Shown here: piece after piece, positions 46,271 through 54,931 of the stretch
How positions within the stretch are numbered: the first letter of the stretch is position 1
Layout of the letters: the number at the start of each line of letters is the position of its first letter
NCBI GenBank assembly: GCA_947631455.1
Contig: CANRLH010000003.1
Location: forward strand, 203,501 to 267,500
DNA length: 64,000 nucleotides
Reading direction: 5' to 3'
Origin: an uncultured Clostridia bacterium
GTDB lineage: Bacteria; Bacillota; Clostridia; Oscillospirales; Ruminococcaceae
Translations under genes and position numbers: made by a program
Notes under the pieces: generated by a model
Databases searched by the model: none
Seen by the model: only the letters and a program-made list of their open reading frames with translations
Told to the model about the DNA's origin: nothing

Positions 46271-46516
46271 TTGAAGGTAAATTCTTCAAAATTAGAGCTG
46301 GCGATGGCGAATGCGTGTATGACAATCAATGAATTATCAAAAAAGTCAAATGTTTCAAGAGTTGCTTTGACTCGCTTTATTTCAGGCAAATGCAACCCCA
46401 AACCCGCAACCATTGGCAAGATTGCCAAGGCGCTTGGTGTGACGGTTCAGGAACTGATTGATACAGAAGCTGCAACTTCTAATCAGTTAAACAGGGATTC
46501 AGAGAACAACCGGTAA
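46271..46516 (+). CDS. Cro/XRE-type HTH regulator
   Basis: This 81-residue protein is nearly all helix-turn-helix: MANACMTINELSKKSNVSRVALTRFISGKCNPKPATIGKIAKALGV in pieces. TTG 46271 is the probable start; GAAAGGATGATTAAGG lies before it. It probably acts as the Cro-like partner of the repressor or an activator of the replication genes. Confidence 0.82.
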   Translation: MKVNSSKLELAMANACMTINELSKKSNVSRVALTRFISGKCNPKPATIGKIAKALGVTVQELIDTEAATSNQLNRDSENNR

Positions 46517-46556
46517 TGAAAGGATGTTTGAAATGCAAAAAAAAGGCGGTGATGAT

Positions 46557-48278
46557 ATGGCTGAATGGCACGGAAATGAAAGGATTTTCAAAACCTATGT
46601 AAACGGTGCCGGCGATGATGGAAAGAGAACTGCCATAAAGGTAAAAGGAAAAGAACACATCCTGACTTTTGACGAAGCCCAAAATTATGATTGTTTCGGC
46701 GCAATTCTAAATGACGGCTTTATTGATATAAGTTTTGATGATGTTGAAATGGGCGTAAAATTTCTTGATATGGCAAAGGCTAATGATTGGCATTGCATGG
46801 TCTTGATAAATCCGGACAACAACCATATTCATACATATTGGAAAAATGAACAGGGCAAGATTACAAAGCTATCAGCTCAAGACCAAAAATTAGCAGTTGG
46901 TTTAATTGCTGATATTCACGGCGGGGCAACATATATTCCTCTTCGTGTGCATGGCGTTGACCGCTTCCCACCGATATATGACATTCAAAACGGTGAAGAT
47001 TATCAAGAAGTGCCGGATGAACTGCTTCCGGTAAATACAAAAATTAATTTGTGGAATGTAAATAAAGGCGGGCGCAATAATGCTTTATCGGGTATGGCTT
47101 TATATTTGTCGCATGATAAAAGATTTGCTAAAGAACAAGTAAAGCATATTTTGACCAATACAAACAACTTCATTTTTGCCGATAAATTGTCTGATAAGGA
47201 ACTATCGGTCATCTTGCGTGACGAAACCTTCAGTGGAATGGCAGAGATTCCAAAGTTAAATATTTTGAACGCCGCTGAACTGTTTTCAATGAATGTTCAA
47301 CCTATTGAATTTATCATTGATGGGCTTGTTCCTGTGGGATTGGTGCTTTTAGCAAGCCCACCGAAATACGGCAAATCATGGTTGTGCCTTAATATGGCGT
47401 TATCGGTGGCAATGGGACGGGATTTTCTTGGATTCAAAGCCAATAAAAGCAAGGTTCTTTATTTAGCTTTAGAAGATAGAAACGACCGATTAAAACAGCG
47501 TATTTCTCAAATACTCGGCAAAGGGGAAAGATTTCCGGCAGAATTGAATCTTGCGATTGACAGTGCCACACTTGACACCGGGTTTATTGATTCGCTAAGT
47601 GACTTTTTAATTGAGCATCCGGAAACAAAGCTGATTATCATTGACACTTTCATAAAAATCAGGGGTGAAGCAAAACGCAACGAATCTGCGTACAGTGTTG
47701 ATTCCCGTGAAGCAGGAATTATTAAAAAGTTTGCAGATACTCACGGAATAGCAATCGTATTGGTCACACATACCCGAAAAGGGATTGACCCCGATGACCC
47801 GTTTGTAAATATTACAGGAACTTATGGCGTTGCGGGTATTGCTGACGATATGATTGTTTTAACAAAGCAAAAGCGGTGTGATGAAGTCACAAAAATGAGT
47901 GTAACAGGTCGTGATGTCGCATTTGAAGAATATCCGATTGTTTTCGATAAAGACCGGGGGAAATGGATGCGACAATCAGATTCCTATGATGATTTCATAG
48001 CCAAAACAGAAATTGAGATTAAAAGGGCTGAATATATGACGGGAAATATCCGAAAAACCATTCTAAAGCTGCTTGAAGAAAACAGCGGTACATGGGCGGG
48101 GGCTTGCGGTAGTATTATCACTAAAAGCAAGGAATATGGAACGCCTATCGCCTTAACATCTCAAAAACTTGGATTTGAACTTGCTGAAATTAACGGTTTT
48201 CTGTTTGAAGATGGTGTACTACATACGGAAATCAACAACGGCAGCGGCGCAAAGAAGCATAAATTTGAAAAAGCATGA
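46557..48278 (+). CDS. RepA-like AAA/RecA-fold ATPase with primase-like N terminus
   Basis: This 573-residue protein starts at 46557 behind AAGGCGG (46533 behind AAAGG is also possible). The first 200 residues contain LINPDNNHIHTYWK, which resembles primase/polymerase-type domains. The second part is a RecA-fold ATPase of the RepA/AAA_25 type: Walker A LASPPKYGKSWLCL (about 266), Walker B TKLIIIDTFIK (about 357), and VLVTHTRKGIDPDD. Such proteins open replication origins of plasmids and satellites; Pri-Rep proteins have this layout. The 196-bp gap after it carries an inverted repeat that may be the origin. Confidence 0.85.
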   Translation: MAEWHGNERIFKTYVNGAGDDGKRTAIKVKGKEHILTFDEAQNYDCFGAILNDGFIDISFDDVEMGVKFLDMAKANDWHCMVLINPDNNHIHTYWKNEQGKITKLSAQDQKLAVGLIADIHGGATYIPLRVHGVDRFPPIYDIQNGEDYQEVPDELLPVNTKINLWNVNKGGRNNALSGMALYLSHDKRFAKEQVKHILTNTNNFIFADKLSDKELSVILRDETFSGMAEIPKLNILNAAELFSMNVQPIEFIIDGLVPVGLVLLASPPKYGKSWLCLNMALSVAMGRDFLGFKANKSKVLYLALEDRNDRLKQRISQILGKGERFPAELNLAIDSATLDTGFIDSLSDFLIEHPETKLIIIDTFIKIRGEAKRNESAYSVDSREAGIIKKFADTHGIAIVLVTHTRKGIDPDDPFVNITGTYGVAGIADDMIVLTKQKRCDEVTKMSVTGRDVAFEEYPIVFDKDRGKWMRQSDSYDDFIAKTEIEIKRAEYMTGNIRKTILKLLEENSGTWAGACGSIITKSKEYGTPIALTSQKLGFELAEINGFLFEDGVLHTEINNGSGAKKHKFEKA

Positions 48279-48297
48279 TGATATACCACTTATATAT

Positions 48298-48358
48298 AAC
48301 CGTTTGTTTTGTTGATTTTGTTTAGATGGTTTTGTGGTTATCAACGAAATCAACGGTT
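48298..48358 (+). repeat. Imperfect inverted repeat after the RepA-like gene
   Basis: AACCGTT at 48298-48304 and AACGGTT at 48352-48358 face each other; inside, TTGATTTTGTT faces AACGAAATCAA with one mismatch. The stretch is AT-rich and follows the replication gene, a reasonable place for an origin, but no iterons are clear. Nothing else is seen between 48279 and 48474. Confidence 0.35.
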
Positions 48359-48474
48359 ATGACATAGGAACATAAAAAAGGCAGGTGATGAAATAAATTC
48401 AGTTGAATATTGGAATCGGTGCTGCAACACCTAAAACGGGAACAACCAAATCAAAAATGAAAGGAAGATGTATT

Positions 48475-48876
48475 ATGAAGTACAAACCACCGTTTGCAAC
48501 GGAAAACCTTTTGCAAGAAATCAAACAAATCAAGAAGATTAAAAATGTCAAACATATCAGGGTTATTCATGCTGTCAAGACTGATAGCGTTACTATAACC
48601 TTTGAATGTGAAACAACACCGGGAAACATTAAAGAATTGTCATTTTCACCGTGGAATGTCAAATTTAAAAGCAATCAATTTTATCTCGAAAATCCTATAC
48701 TTTGGTTTTTCGATGACAAAAAAGACTGTCATGAAGATGCGGTTGCATTTACTTTGGCTTGTATGAAAGCACTGAATGAAAAAGAAATCAATGCTGATTA
48801 TACGATGTTTTACAGTCCGGCTAAATTAGCAAATGAACTGATGAAATTTTATCCGCATACATTTATTGAATATTGA
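48475..48876 (+). CDS. Hypothetical element protein
   Basis: A 133-residue protein starting MKYKPPFATENLLQEI, with GAAAGGAAG before ATG 48475. It is basic in the first half (KQIKKIKNVKHIRVIH), then mixed, with KKDCHEDAVAFTLACMKAL near the end. No family is recognised. It lies between the RepA-like gene and another unknown gene and probably belongs to the early operon. Confidence 0.7.
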   Translation: MKYKPPFATENLLQEIKQIKKIKNVKHIRVIHAVKTDSVTITFECETTPGNIKELSFSPWNVKFKSNQFYLENPILWFFDDKKDCHEDAVAFTLACMKALNEKEINADYTMFYSPAKLANELMKFYPHTFIEY

Positions 48877-48892
48877 AAGGAAGGATTTAAAA

Positions 48893-49345
48893 ATGAAAAA
48901 TGTACTTGAAAACATTAAAGTTAATGATGTGATTTCTATTGGCATTGACAGAGGAGTGGTTACCGGTGACCTGTTATTGCTCGTTGATACAAACAGTGAA
49001 GGGGAAGTTCAACATCCCTTAACGAATGCTTTTGAAATTTATTACAGCAATGAATTTCTGCGTTCTTTGAATTTGATTTACCCAAGCCAAGTTGAATTTA
49101 ATAATTATCCGATGTATAGTAAAACCATTTCTTTGTTAAACAAGCTGCTTGCTATCAGGAAAGCGATGGAAAAAGTCAGCGGAAGAATGTATGGATGTAT
49201 GGATATACTTGCGTATCAGATTTATGATGTGATATTGAACCGCCTTCTTGCAAAACACAATTTTGCATATGTGGGATGGGAACAGGCAATGAAAGAAAGA
49301 CCGCTTGAAGATTGGGTGAAGGAAGCAATTACATACTTCAAATAA
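48893..49345 (+). CDS. Hypothetical element protein
   Basis: A 150-residue protein starting MKNVLENIKVNDVISI at ATG 48893 behind GAAAGGAAGG. The first 60 residues look like beta-strands (GIDRGVVTGDLLLLVDT), the rest helical with YPMYSKTISLLNKLLAIRKAMEKV. Not recognised. It ends just before a 12-bp perfect hairpin. Confidence 0.7.
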   Translation: MKNVLENIKVNDVISIGIDRGVVTGDLLLLVDTNSEGEVQHPLTNAFEIYYSNEFLRSLNLIYPSQVEFNNYPMYSKTISLLNKLLAIRKAMEKVSGRMYGCMDILAYQIYDVILNRLLAKHNFAYVGWEQAMKERPLEDWVKEAITYFK

Positions 49346-49352
49346 GTTGATG

Positions 49353-49392
49353 TCAGCCTTCACATGATTAAAAACGATTGTGTGAAGGCTGA
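49353..49392 (+). terminator. Perfect 12-bp hairpin ending the early unit
   Basis: TCAGCCTTCACA (49353-49364) and TGTGAAGGCTGA (49381-49392) pair without mismatch around a 16-base A-rich loop. The following AATTTGCC is not a strong T-run, so it may be a terminator or a protein-binding site between early and later genes. Confidence 0.55.
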
Positions 49393-49465
49393 ATTTGCCG
49401 AAATAAACAAAATCATACAAATTCGGTGCTATACCCCCCTGTAGTAAAGAAAGGAAAGTGAATTT

Positions 49466-49828
49466 ATGACAAAGAAAGAATCGTTTTTACAGGCAATGTT
49501 ACAATGTCCTACTGTTTCAGAAGCGGCAAAAATGGCGCATATTGCCCGAAGTACAGCTTACAAGTATATGAATGATGAAGATTTCAAAGCGCAGCTTGCA
49601 AGAGCAAAAGCTGAAGTATTAAGCGGTACAGCAACATTTCTTCAACAAAATCTCGCTGTTTGCGGGAAAGAGTTAATGAAGATAGTGAAAGACCCCAAGA
49701 CTGCACCGGCAGTTAAAGTTCAAGCTATTAACACAGTTTTTTGTAATGCAAAAGCGTTGACAGAAACGGCAGATATTGTTGAAAAGCTGACTGAAATTGA
49801 AAGTAAAATGAAAGCGCAGGTTAAGTAA
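49466..49828 (+). CDS. HTH protein, phBC6A51/terminase-small-subunit-like
   Basis: A 120-residue protein with an N-terminal helix-turn-helix (SFLQAMLQCPTVSEAAKMAHIARSTAYKYMNDEDFKAQL in pieces) and a helical tail with MKIVKDPKTAPAVKVQAINTVFCNA. This resembles the phBC6A51-type and TerS-like DNA-binding proteins of Firmicutes elements. In satellites a small terminase redirects the helper phage's packaging. The assignment is by pattern only; no large terminase is next to it. GAAAGGAAAG precedes ATG 49466. Confidence 0.65.
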   Translation: MTKKESFLQAMLQCPTVSEAAKMAHIARSTAYKYMNDEDFKAQLARAKAEVLSGTATFLQQNLAVCGKELMKIVKDPKTAPAVKVQAINTVFCNAKALTETADIVEKLTEIESKMKAQVK

Positions 49829-49830
49829 CT

Positions 49831-50244
49831 ATGATAAAAGCAGATATTATTAAACGCATAAAAGCGATTGAACAGCAGATTTTGGATGTTGAAATACCTG
49901 ATGCAATCATGATTTATTATGATTGGTTGTCCGAAAAATGGGTTGTAGAAGAAAAAATTGCAGAAACTCATTTTTCAAAATTAAAGTATTTTAAGCACTA
50001 TAAGGAATATGTTTTTCATCCACGGTTTGAAGGTGTTGTTATTCTTGATTTGATAGATTGTCCCGATGAATTTCAGGCAAACTTGCATTCAATTCAGATG
50101 TCGGATTTCAAAGAAGAAAACAACATTCAAAATTGCGCTATTAGCCTTGAAGCAGTACAAAATGATGTAGATGGAACTTTGGAACAGTCATTCAAAGTTG
50201 TGGTTTATGACACACTTATGACACAAAAACGCTTGAAAACCTGA
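49831..50244 (+). CDS. Hypothetical element protein
   Basis: A 137-residue acidic protein starting MIKADIIKRIKAIEQQI, separated by 2 bp from the HTH gene before it. LSEKWVVEEKIAETHFSKLKYFKHY in the middle and GVVILDLIDCPDEFQ later do not match a family I know. Close coupling suggests that it works with the TerS-like protein. Confidence 0.65.
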   Translation: MIKADIIKRIKAIEQQILDVEIPDAIMIYYDWLSEKWVVEEKIAETHFSKLKYFKHYKEYVFHPRFEGVVILDLIDCPDEFQANLHSIQMSDFKEENNIQNCAISLEAVQNDVDGTLEQSFKVVVYDTLMTQKRLKT

Positions 50245-50301
50245 TTTGAAGCCGCTTTCAAAGTTATCTGTCTGATAATTATAGTATAGGAAGGTGATAA
50301 A

Positions 50302-50544
50302 ATGTCTGTTTCGTTACAAAAATGCGCTGAAATCATAGGGCAAGAGAATGTTCAGAAGTTAATAGATGCTTTTCCCGGTGAACGAGTGTATTTGAAAAGA
50401 GAATTCCGAGATATTCAGAGCCGGAATAAAATTATATTGGATGATTTTTATTCAAATGACCTAAACCGAATGGAACTTGCGCTAAAGTATTCTTTATCCG
50501 TCAGTACAATTGATAAAATCATCCGAGAGGGCGCAAAACGATAA
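50302..50544 (+). CDS. Mor-like transcription activator
   Basis: An 80-residue protein: LIDAFPGERVYLKREFRDIQSRNKIILDDF then NRMELALKYSLSVSTIDKIIREGAKR. The order of a beta-strand turn, a short helix and a C-terminal helix-turn-helix fits the Mor/C family (phage Mu middle-operon activator). A role in turning on the next genes through the AT-rich region behind it is inference. GGAAGGTGAT precedes ATG 50302. Confidence 0.65.
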   Translation: MSVSLQKCAEIIGQENVQKLIDAFPGERVYLKREFRDIQSRNKIILDDFYSNDLNRMELALKYSLSVSTIDKIIREGAKR

Positions 50545-50599
50545 AACACAATATATAGAATTACTTTTGACAAAATATACAGTATATAGTGTTTCAATA

Positions 50600-50628
50600 A
50601 TGACATTGCACATAAATTTTGATATAAT
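50600..50628 (+). promoter_or_regulatory. Promoter of the tape-measure unit
   Basis: ATGACA (50600-50605) and TATAAT (50623-50628) are 17 bp apart, about 85 bp before ATG 50714. Upstream, 50555-50590 contains TTGACA and the palindromic ATATACAGTATATAG, a possible site for the Mor-like activator. Confidence 0.55.
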
Positions 50629-50713
50629 GTATGTATCAAATATTTGATGTGGAATGTCATTTTGTATTTTCCCCGCAAAGCTGAAATCTTAAACAAAAAA
50701 GGAGTATGAAACA

Positions 50714-51370
50714 ATGTTTACAAAAATCAAATCTATCATCACAAATCATGCTAAACAGATTGATTCAATGAAGGCGGTATTTTTAGAGCAAAAGAAGGAT
50801 TGCTATGACAACACACAGTTTATGCCTTTTTATAAAGACAAGCTGTTTGCAGAAATCAAAGAAAAATATGATTCTGACCGCTTATCTTTGATACAGGAAA
50901 ATAAAAAAGCAGTGGAAGATTGCTTTTCTGAAATTTTTGAAATTCTTGAAAATGCAATTACTGCCGAAATCGGGCAAGAAGCAATTGCCGAACTTCAAAT
51001 GTTAACGAATGCAGCGGTTTCCGAATTTGAAATCAATGCTTATGCAAAAAAGTATGTTGGCAAATATAAGGCTTTGCGCCTTCTTGCCGATATTGCCAAA
51101 AAAAACGGAATTCCTTTCACTTATGTTACTGATGCCATTATTGTCAATGACCTGAATTATTTGAAGTCGTTAGTTATAAGGTTTTTTAATGAGTATGACG
51201 GGCAGGGGCTTATGACCCAAGATTATTATGCAAGATTGATTCTTTTCTTTGGGGAAAATGAATCTGCGGACGGAAATTTGTTTTCTAAAATTGAAGTTGA
51301 ATTCAATGATTTCATTCAACCCACTGTTGCCAATCGCACATATGATGGTGGTGATTCCGATAATGGTTGA
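50714..51370 (+). CDS. Hypothetical helical element protein
   Basis: A 218-residue, mostly helical, acidic protein (MFTKIKSIITNHAKQIDSM at the start, heptad-like LIQENKKAVEDCFSEIFEILENAI in the middle). AAAAAAGGAG precedes the start. Not recognised; it is the first gene of the unit that contains the tape-measure-like protein and overlaps the next gene by 8 bp. Confidence 0.7.
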   Translation: MFTKIKSIITNHAKQIDSMKAVFLEQKKDCYDNTQFMPFYKDKLFAEIKEKYDSDRLSLIQENKKAVEDCFSEIFEILENAITAEIGQEAIAELQMLTNAAVSEFEINAYAKKYVGKYKALRLLADIAKKNGIPFTYVTDAIIVNDLNYLKSLVIRFFNEYDGQGLMTQDYYARLILFFGENESADGNLFSKIEVEFNDFIQPTVANRTYDGGDSDNG

Positions 51371-51584
51371 AATCAAGAATGAAAGAACCGGTGAAATATA
51401 TCTTTGCTATGAACCTTCCGATTATGTTAAACCGGAACAGTATCTAAAAATGACCTATAAAGAACGGCTTGAATTATATCGTCATCACCGAAGCAATTTT
51501 GATTCCTTGGTAAATCAAACAACCGTCAAAAATTCCCCGCTTCGGTGTGATAACAAAGGACGGTTTTATATTAAGAAAATTTAA
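51363..51584 (+). CDS. Hypothetical small element protein
   Basis: A 73-residue protein starting MVEIKNERTGEIYLCYEPSD, overlapping the previous stop by 8 bp. GGTGGTGAT lies upstream. It is basic at the end (RCDNKGRFYIKKI). An upstream in-frame ATG pair near 51342 is possible. No family is known. Confidence 0.6.
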   Translation: MVEIKNERTGEIYLCYEPSDYVKPEQYLKMTYKERLELYRHHRSNFDSLVNQTTVKNSPLRCDNKGRFYIKKI

Positions 51585-51608
51585 GAAATTTGAAAGGGTG
51601 ATTTCGTA

Positions 51609-51695
51609 ATGGGAATGTTTTTGCTCGGCTTTATTGTTGGGTCAGTGGGTATTATAGTAGCTGCTGTAATTTACAATGAAACGCATTCTAAGTAA
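51609..51695 (+). CDS. 28-residue membrane peptide, DUF3789-like
   Basis: A short protein with one hydrophobic segment, MGMFLLGFIVGSVGIIVAAV, and a polar tail ending THSK. AAAGGGTGAT precedes ATG 51609. Size and pattern resemble DUF3789 peptides carried by Firmicutes mobile elements. Too short for certainty. Confidence 0.55.
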   Translation: MGMFLLGFIVGSVGIIVAAVIYNETHSK

Positions 51696-51737
51696 ATGAT
51701 AAAAAATCAACTACACCGTAGAAAGGGGGTGTTTTGA

Positions 51738-54089
51738 TTGGAACTGTTCAAACTGTTCGGAACAATTGCAATTAACAATGCAGATGCGAACCAAAGCATT
51801 GATGAAACAAGTGACAAAGCGAAAGATGCAGGAAACAGTGTTGATGACCTTGCCGAAAGCGGGGATAAAGCCGAAAGCAAACTTGGAAAATTCTTCACTT
51901 CTGCCGCAAAGGGTGCGGCAGTTGCCGGTAAAGCAATCATAACCGGACTTGCGGCGGGTGCAACTGCAATGACCGGTTTGACAATCAAAGCACTGAACCT
52001 TGGCGGCGAACTTGAACAGAACATGGGCGGTTCGGAAGCGGTGTTCAAAGATTATGCCGAAGGGATGCAGAAAACAGCGCAAAATGCGTATAGCAGCATG
52101 GGTCTTTCTGCATCTGACTTCCTTGCAACCGCAAACAAAATGGGTTCACTGTTTCAAGGTGCAGGTTTTGATATACAAGAATCCGCTGACCTATCTTCAC
52201 AGGCAATGCAAAGGGCAGCGGATGTTGCATCCATCATGGGTATTGATACCGCATCAGCGATGGAATCAATTGCAGGTGCGGCAAAAGGCAACTTCACAAT
52301 GATGGATAACTTGGGTGTGGCAATGAATGACACCACACTTCAAGCCTATGCAATGTCAAAAGGCATTGAAAAATCAACATCTGAAATGACCAACCAAGAA
52401 AAGATTGGTCTTGCAATGCAGATGTTCTTGGAAAAAACAGAATATGCCGCAGGAAACTATGCAAAAGAAAATGAAACACTTGCCGGTTCGCTTGGAACTG
52501 CAAAAGCAGCATTGTCAAACTTCCTTTCCGGTGCGGGGGATGTTGATTCTGTTGTTTCTTCATTCTCAAATGCGGCAGATGTTATTGTCAAGAATCTGAA
52601 TGACCTTGTTCCAAGGTTAGTCAGTGGATTGACCGATTTGGTAAATAAAATTGTGCCTTTGATACCGCCTTTACTTCAATCTTTGTTGCCGGGTATCATA
52701 GAAGGTGCGGTGTCTTTAATAAACGGGTTGGTAGTTGCATTACCAATGGTGATTGATACTTTAATGCAAGCGTTACCGTCTTTAATTGATGGTGTCTTGC
52801 AAATTTTAATTGCCGTAACGGACGCCTTAATTGTTGCATTACCAACGGTTCTTCCGGCGTTAATTGATGGAATTATTCAATTGGTTGTCGGTATTGCTGA
52901 AGCATTGCCACAAATAATTCAGACATTGATTGATGTTTTGCCGTCACTGATTATTAACATTGTAGATGCTATAATGAATAATCTTCCCTTGCTTATTGAT
53001 GGTTTAATTCAATTGGTGATTGGTATTGTTCAGGCAATACCACAAATTATCATGGCTTTAATTGAAGCGTTGCCAACCGTAATTGATAGTATTATTACAG
53101 GACTGTTGCAAGCACTTCCGCAGTTGATTGAAGGGTGCATCACGCTTGTAATTGAATTGGTAAAGGCATTGCCGCAAATCATAATGGCGTTGATTCAGGC
53201 AATTCCAACGATTATAACAAGTATTGTTGAAGCATTATGGGGTGCAGCACAATCCCTTTGGGATGCGTTTTCTGGAATCTTTTCAAGTGCTTGGGATAGT
53301 GTGAAACAAATTTTTGCCCCTGTTATTGACTTCTTTTCCGGAATTTTTTCCGGGGCATGGGATGCAATAAAAGGTGTATGGAATGCTGTTTCCGGATTCT
53401 TTTCAGGCATTTGGGATGGTGTGAAAAATACATTCAGCGGTGTTGTAAACTTTTTCAAAAATATCTTTCAAGGAGCGTATGACGGCATTACTGGTATTTT
53501 CAGTAAAGTCGGCGGCTTTTTCAAAGATGTGTTTAGTTCGCTTGGAAATATTATAAAAGCACCTGTCAATCTTGTGATTAGAGGGTTGAACTTTTTAATT
53601 AACGGGTTGAATAAAATTGGATTCGATATTCCTGATTGGGTTCCCATTATCGGTGGCAAACGCTTTGGTTTTAATATTCCAAACATTCCCGAACTTGCAA
53701 AAGGCGGTGTTGTAAATCAACCGACAATTGCACAGATTGGTGAAGAAGGCGATGAAGCTGTTGTTCCGCTTGAAAATAATACCGGATGGATTAAAAAAAT
53801 CGCAAGTCAAATTCATTCATACACTATTGAAGCGAACAACAGCATCAAGAACATTCTTCCGGTTGATGTTATTGAATCAATGTACCAAGAGGAAAAAAAT
53901 GAATTAACAAGAATGAACAGTAAATTTGATGTTCTGATTTCTTGGATTTCACAATATTTTCCTGAATTTATCGAACAAATGCAGCATGACATCAGACTTG
54001 ATACGGGAGCTTTGGTGGGTGAAACCGTTGCTGCTATGGATAGGGGGCTCGGAACACTTTATAAAAGGCAGAAAAGAGGTTCTTATTAA
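51738..54089 (+). CDS. Phage tail tape-measure-like protein
   Basis: This 783-residue protein starts with TTG 51738 behind GGGGGTG. Residues of about 1-280 match the N-terminal half of TP901-type tape measures (LNLGGELEQNMGGSEAVFKDYAEGMQ, in pieces). About 280-505 is a very hydrophobic repeat region with a clean 44-residue unit (387-430 and 431-474, ALPQII...ALP...LIDG). Trp/Phe-rich FSGIFSSAWDSVKQIF repeats follow, and the end carries PELAKGGVVNQPTIAQIGEEGDEAVVPL, a classic tape-measure tail. No other tail gene is in the element, so it cannot build a tail alone. Confidence 0.85.
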   Translation: MELFKLFGTIAINNADANQSIDETSDKAKDAGNSVDDLAESGDKAESKLGKFFTSAAKGAAVAGKAIITGLAAGATAMTGLTIKALNLGGELEQNMGGSEAVFKDYAEGMQKTAQNAYSSMGLSASDFLATANKMGSLFQGAGFDIQESADLSSQAMQRAADVASIMGIDTASAMESIAGAAKGNFTMMDNLGVAMNDTTLQAYAMSKGIEKSTSEMTNQEKIGLAMQMFLEKTEYAAGNYAKENETLAGSLGTAKAALSNFLSGAGDVDSVVSSFSNAADVIVKNLNDLVPRLVSGLTDLVNKIVPLIPPLLQSLLPGIIEGAVSLINGLVVALPMVIDTLMQALPSLIDGVLQILIAVTDALIVALPTVLPALIDGIIQLVVGIAEALPQIIQTLIDVLPSLIINIVDAIMNNLPLLIDGLIQLVIGIVQAIPQIIMALIEALPTVIDSIITGLLQALPQLIEGCITLVIELVKALPQIIMALIQAIPTIITSIVEALWGAAQSLWDAFSGIFSSAWDSVKQIFAPVIDFFSGIFSGAWDAIKGVWNAVSGFFSGIWDGVKNTFSGVVNFFKNIFQGAYDGITGIFSKVGGFFKDVFSSLGNIIKAPVNLVIRGLNFLINGLNKIGFDIPDWVPIIGGKRFGFNIPNIPELAKGGVVNQPTIAQIGEEGDEAVVPLENNTGWIKKIASQIHSYTIEANNSIKNILPVDVIESMYQEEKNELTRMNSKFDVLISWISQYFPEFIEQMQHDIRLDTGALVGETVAAMDRGLGTLYKRQKRGSY

Positions 54090-54093
54090 AAAC

Positions 54094-54138
54094 AACCTGC
54101 GTTGCAACGAATTCAGGAAACAACGCAGGTTATTTTGT
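54094..54138 (+). terminator. Terminator after the tape-measure-like gene
   Basis: AACCTGCGTTG (54094-54104) pairs perfectly with CAACGCAGGTT (54121-54131), followed by ATTTTGTT. Confidence 0.88.
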
Positions 54139-54154
54139 TAAGTGGGTGGTGAAA

Positions 54155-54916
54155 ATGACAAATGAAGAATTGGTTGCGGAATATCAGAATGGAAATGAAA
54201 GAGCATTTGAACAACTTCTTGCATCTAACAAAGGCATCATCGGAACCCTTTTGAAAAAATGGTGGACTAAAGTGGAAAATGGTTCTTTAACCGCCGATGA
54301 ACTAAAGGGTGAATGTCAGTTTGCTTTCTTTCTTGCCGCTTCGGAATATTCGCCTTCTCGAAAATGCAGCTTTGCAAGCTATGCCTTTAATAGAATTCAT
54401 TGGTGGCTAATTAAAACTATTGATAAACCCGTTCCGAAGAATTCAAACGGACAACCTATTGTTATTGTCAGTATGTCGGAAGTGGTTCCGGGTTCAGATA
54501 ATCTTACATATGCAGACATGATTCCTGATGAAGATTCAGAACAGGAATTACAAAGTGTATTGGAAAACTTCTCAAATAAATCATTAAGGGACAAATTGAT
54601 TTATTTGATAGATTCTATTTGTACGGAAAGAGAAAAAGCGGTATTGCTTTTGCGTTATGGTGTGGGTTGTAAGCAATGCAGTCAACAGGTTATCGCAAAA
54701 TCTCTTGGTATTTCAAATTCAAGAGTTCAACAGATTGAAACCGAGGCGCTTTTCAAATTAAGAAAGTCATCTTTGAAGGATTCAATCTTTAGTGGCTATC
54801 AAATTAAAAGTAGTAAAGTAAAGGAAAACGATGCCAAAGAAGTTCATCCTTCTTCTATGAAATCCATATCCGAACAAACTTATGAAGAAGCATTAAGAAT
54901 ATTAAATGAATTATGA
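54155..54916 (+). CDS. Sigma-70-family factor of the element
   Basis: A 253-residue protein with region 2 (NEELVAEYQNGNERAFEQLL, then ELKGECQFAFFLAASEYSPSRKCSFASYAFNRIHWWLIKTI in pieces) and region 4 (EREKAVLLLRYGVGCKQCSQQVIAKSLGISNSRVQQIETEALFKLRK in pieces). Regions 1 and 3 are missing or reduced. It likely directs transcription of element or helper genes. ATG 54155 lies behind GGGTGGTGA. It is in a unit of its own after a strong terminator. Confidence 0.88.
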   Translation: MTNEELVAEYQNGNERAFEQLLASNKGIIGTLLKKWWTKVENGSLTADELKGECQFAFFLAASEYSPSRKCSFASYAFNRIHWWLIKTIDKPVPKNSNGQPIVIVSMSEVVPGSDNLTYADMIPDEDSEQELQSVLENFSNKSLRDKLIYLIDSICTEREKAVLLLRYGVGCKQCSQQVIAKSLGISNSRVQQIETEALFKLRKSSLKDSIFSGYQIKSSKVKENDAKEVHPSSMKSISEQTYEEALRILNEL

Positions 54917-54931
54917 AAGGCGGCAAAATAT

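Noticed and set aside
50207..50225. ATGACACA pair inside the gene at 49831-50244 as an internal integrase site
   Set aside because: Lies in coding sequence in the middle of the element; chance is not excluded.
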